NCBI GenBank assembly: GCA_900552605.1
Contig: USAR01000005.1
Span: 1 to 16,768 of the forward strand
Source: an uncultured Oscillospiraceae bacterium
GTDB taxonomy: Bacteria; Bacillota; Clostridia; Oscillospirales; Acutalibacteraceae
Length of the DNA stretch: 16,768 nt
Reading direction: 5' to 3'
The stretch's first letter is position 1; every line of letters starts with the position of its first letter. The position numbers and the translations under genes were made by a program. Shown piece after piece: positions 15,751 to 16,768 of this stretch. The notes beneath the pieces were generated by a model, which saw only the letters and a program-made list of their open reading frames with translations, made no database searches and was not told the DNA's origin.

Positions 15751-16614
15751 AGTGCAAATTTCGGACCGGCAGGCAATGCGGAATCGTTCTCGGCAATGGG
15801 ATATAAAAACAGCCTTGATATTCCCGAATACATTGAGAAAATGGGACTCGACGCTTATGAATACCAATGCGGCAGAGGTGTTAAAATCGGCGAGGATAAA
15901 GCCGATATGCTCGGCAGGCTTGCCGCTGAAAAGGGAATAAAGCTCTCGCTGCACGCTCCGTACTACATCTCGATGTCATCGGTTGAAGAGCAAAAGCGCG
16001 ATAATTCGGTCGATTACATTTTGGCGTCGGCAAGGGCGGTTAACGCAATGGGCGGCAGCCGCATTGTGGTGCATACAGGCTCGTGCGGAAAGCTGCCGCG
16101 CGAAGAGGCGTTGCGGCTTGCAAAGGACACTATGAAAAAAGCAATTGCGGCGCTTGATAACGAGGGACTCGGCAACATTCGTGTGTGTCCGGAAACTATG
16201 GGAAAAATGAATCAGCTCGGAACCTTGGAGGAGGTTTTGGAGCTTTGCACACTTGATGAAAGGCTGCTGCCGTGTATTGATTTCGGTCACTTGAACGCAA
16301 GAACGCTCGGCGCTCTTAAAGAAAAGCAGGACTTTGCCGCAGTGCTCGACGCTATTGAAAATAAGCTCGGTGCGGCACGACTTAAGGAATTTCACTCGCA
16401 CTTTTCAAAAATAGAGTATACCGCAGGCGGCGAAAAACGGCACCTGACATTTGAGGACACTGTTTTCGGGCCCGATTACGAGCCGCTTATTGAACTGATT
16501 TATGAAAGAGGGCTGTGCCCGACTGTTATTTGCGAATCGGCAGGGACACAGGCGGAGGACGCGCTTGCAATGAAAAAACTTTATGAAAGCCTCGGCGAAT
16601 CTGTCGCGCCTTAA
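15748..16614 (+). CDS. Endonuclease IV-like TIM-barrel protein
   Basis: A 288-residue protein of the AP endonuclease family 2/xylose isomerase-like fold. Against E. coli endonuclease IV the metal ligands line up as His69 (LHAPY), His109 (VVHTGS), Glu149 (CPET), Asp178 and His181 (CIDFGH), His216 (FHSHFSK), His232 (KRH) and Glu263 (ICES). The ligand Asp229 of E. coli is replaced by Lys230, and the usual N-terminal AHVSAAGG is replaced by NFGPAGN. It may therefore be a relative with a different substrate rather than a true abasic-site nuclease. ATG 15748 is preferred: AGGAG at 15734-15738 is 9 bases upstream, while ATG 15739 directly abuts that site. The start overlaps the yqeG stop by one base (TGATG), so the pair is likely coupled. 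Confidence 0.85.
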   Translation: MSANFGPAGNAESFSAMGYKNSLDIPEYIEKMGLDAYEYQCGRGVKIGEDKADMLGRLAAEKGIKLSLHAPYYISMSSVEEQKRDNSVDYILASARAVNAMGGSRIVVHTGSCGKLPREEALRLAKDTMKKAIAALDNEGLGNIRVCPETMGKMNQLGTLEEVLELCTLDERLLPCIDFGHLNARTLGALKEKQDFAAVLDAIENKLGAARLKEFHSHFSKIEYTAGGEKRHLTFEDTVFGPDYEPLIELIYERGLCPTVICESAGTQAEDALAMKKLYESLGESVAP

Positions 16615-16716
16615 AAGAATTAAATCTTTTTGCAAGACCGAACGGCAAGTAAAGCACAGTTGATAATCGGTGCACCTTGCTGCCGCACTTCGGTAAGCCG
16701 AGCCGCGCGGACGCGC
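16615..16716. other. Non-coding GC-rich tail with several possible stems
   Basis: No gene was recognised here. The stretch can form paired elements: ACCGA (16637-16641) with TCGGT (16667-16671), CGGCAAG (16643-16649) with CTTG and CCG at 16676-16685 around a 3-base bulge, and TCGG-TAAG-CCGA near 16690-16701. It becomes markedly GC-rich after 16680. It could be the 3' untranslated end of the last gene or a small structured RNA. Confidence 0.35.
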
Positions 16717-16762
16717 CCACCGTGAAACGGTGGCAAAGCCTGCGGCTTTGTGCCCGTTTTTT
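16717..16762 (+). terminator. Tandem-hairpin terminator
   Basis: Two perfect 7-base-pair hairpins abut: CCACCGT, loop GAA, ACGGTGG (16717-16733), then CAAAGCC, loop TGC, GGCTTTG (16734-16750). A six-T run follows at 16757-16762, six bases after the second stem. This should end transcripts from the yqeG unit, or from a small RNA encoded in the preceding tail. Confidence 0.75.
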
Positions 16763-16768
16763 CATACA

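Noticed and set aside
14859..16676. GTGCAC recurring in several intergenic stretches
   Set aside because: The same hexamer also occurs within coding regions (near 2655, 9533 and 12927), so it is not specific to regulatory sites.
1..16768. Mobile elements, CRISPR, toxin-antitoxin or phage defence genes
   Set aside because: Every open stretch is accounted for by conserved housekeeping genes on one strand; no direct-repeat arrays, transposase or integrase were found.

Overview
The window is an ordinary, densely packed chromosomal housekeeping stretch from a Gram-positive bacterium, most likely a member of the Clostridia (Oscillospirales/Ruminococcaceae-like). The reasons are topA next to folate-dependent trmFO, the rnc - radical SAM - smc - ftsY order, the yhbY-nadD-yqeK-rsfS series, a LytR-CpsA-Psr wall-polymer enzyme, and strong GGAGG ribosome-binding sites. 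The genus is an inference. All fifteen genes recognised are on the + strand. No CRISPR array, insertion sequence, phage gene, tRNA, rRNA or defence system is visible, and no gene-free stretch exceeds 300 bases.

Layout. (1) 1-1716: the zinc-ribbon tail of topA, cut by the left edge, then trmFO. (2) 1811-9025: plsX, rnc, an Elp3-like radical SAM gene and smc, joined by overlaps of 8, 4 and 1 bases, then ftsY 25 bases on. This is almost certainly one transcript, covering phospholipid synthesis, RNA processing, chromosome condensation and membrane targeting. (3) 9103-14788: yhbY, a single-gene fusion of nadD and yqeK, a LytR-CpsA-Psr gene, rsfS and leuS. This is the B. subtilis yqeI-nadD-yqeK-rsfS series with a wall gene placed inside it. 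(4) 14859-15222: rpsU as its own small unit, with a near-consensus promoter, a 69-base leader and a long terminator hairpin. (5) 15257-16614: a YqeG-type HAD phosphatase and an endonuclease IV-like TIM-barrel protein, overlapping by one base. (6) 16615-16768: a GC-rich, hairpin-rich tail ending in a T tract.

Functionally the window is about growth: DNA topology and segregation (TopA, SMC), ribosome assembly and control (YhbY, RsfS, S21, RNase III), tRNA modification and charging (TrmFO, LeuRS), NAD synthesis, and membrane and wall (PlsX, FtsY, LCP).

I found no new biological system. The points that merit a second look are local. The NadD-YqeK fusion keeps a complete ribosome-binding site and ATG at the domain junction. 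Its NadD half has an altered HxGH motif. The leaders of the LCP gene and rpsU share a hairpin plus GGCTTAGT. An inverted repeat straddles the -35 of the rpsU promoter. The endonuclease IV-like protein has lost one predicted metal ligand. The 3' tail may encode a structured RNA.
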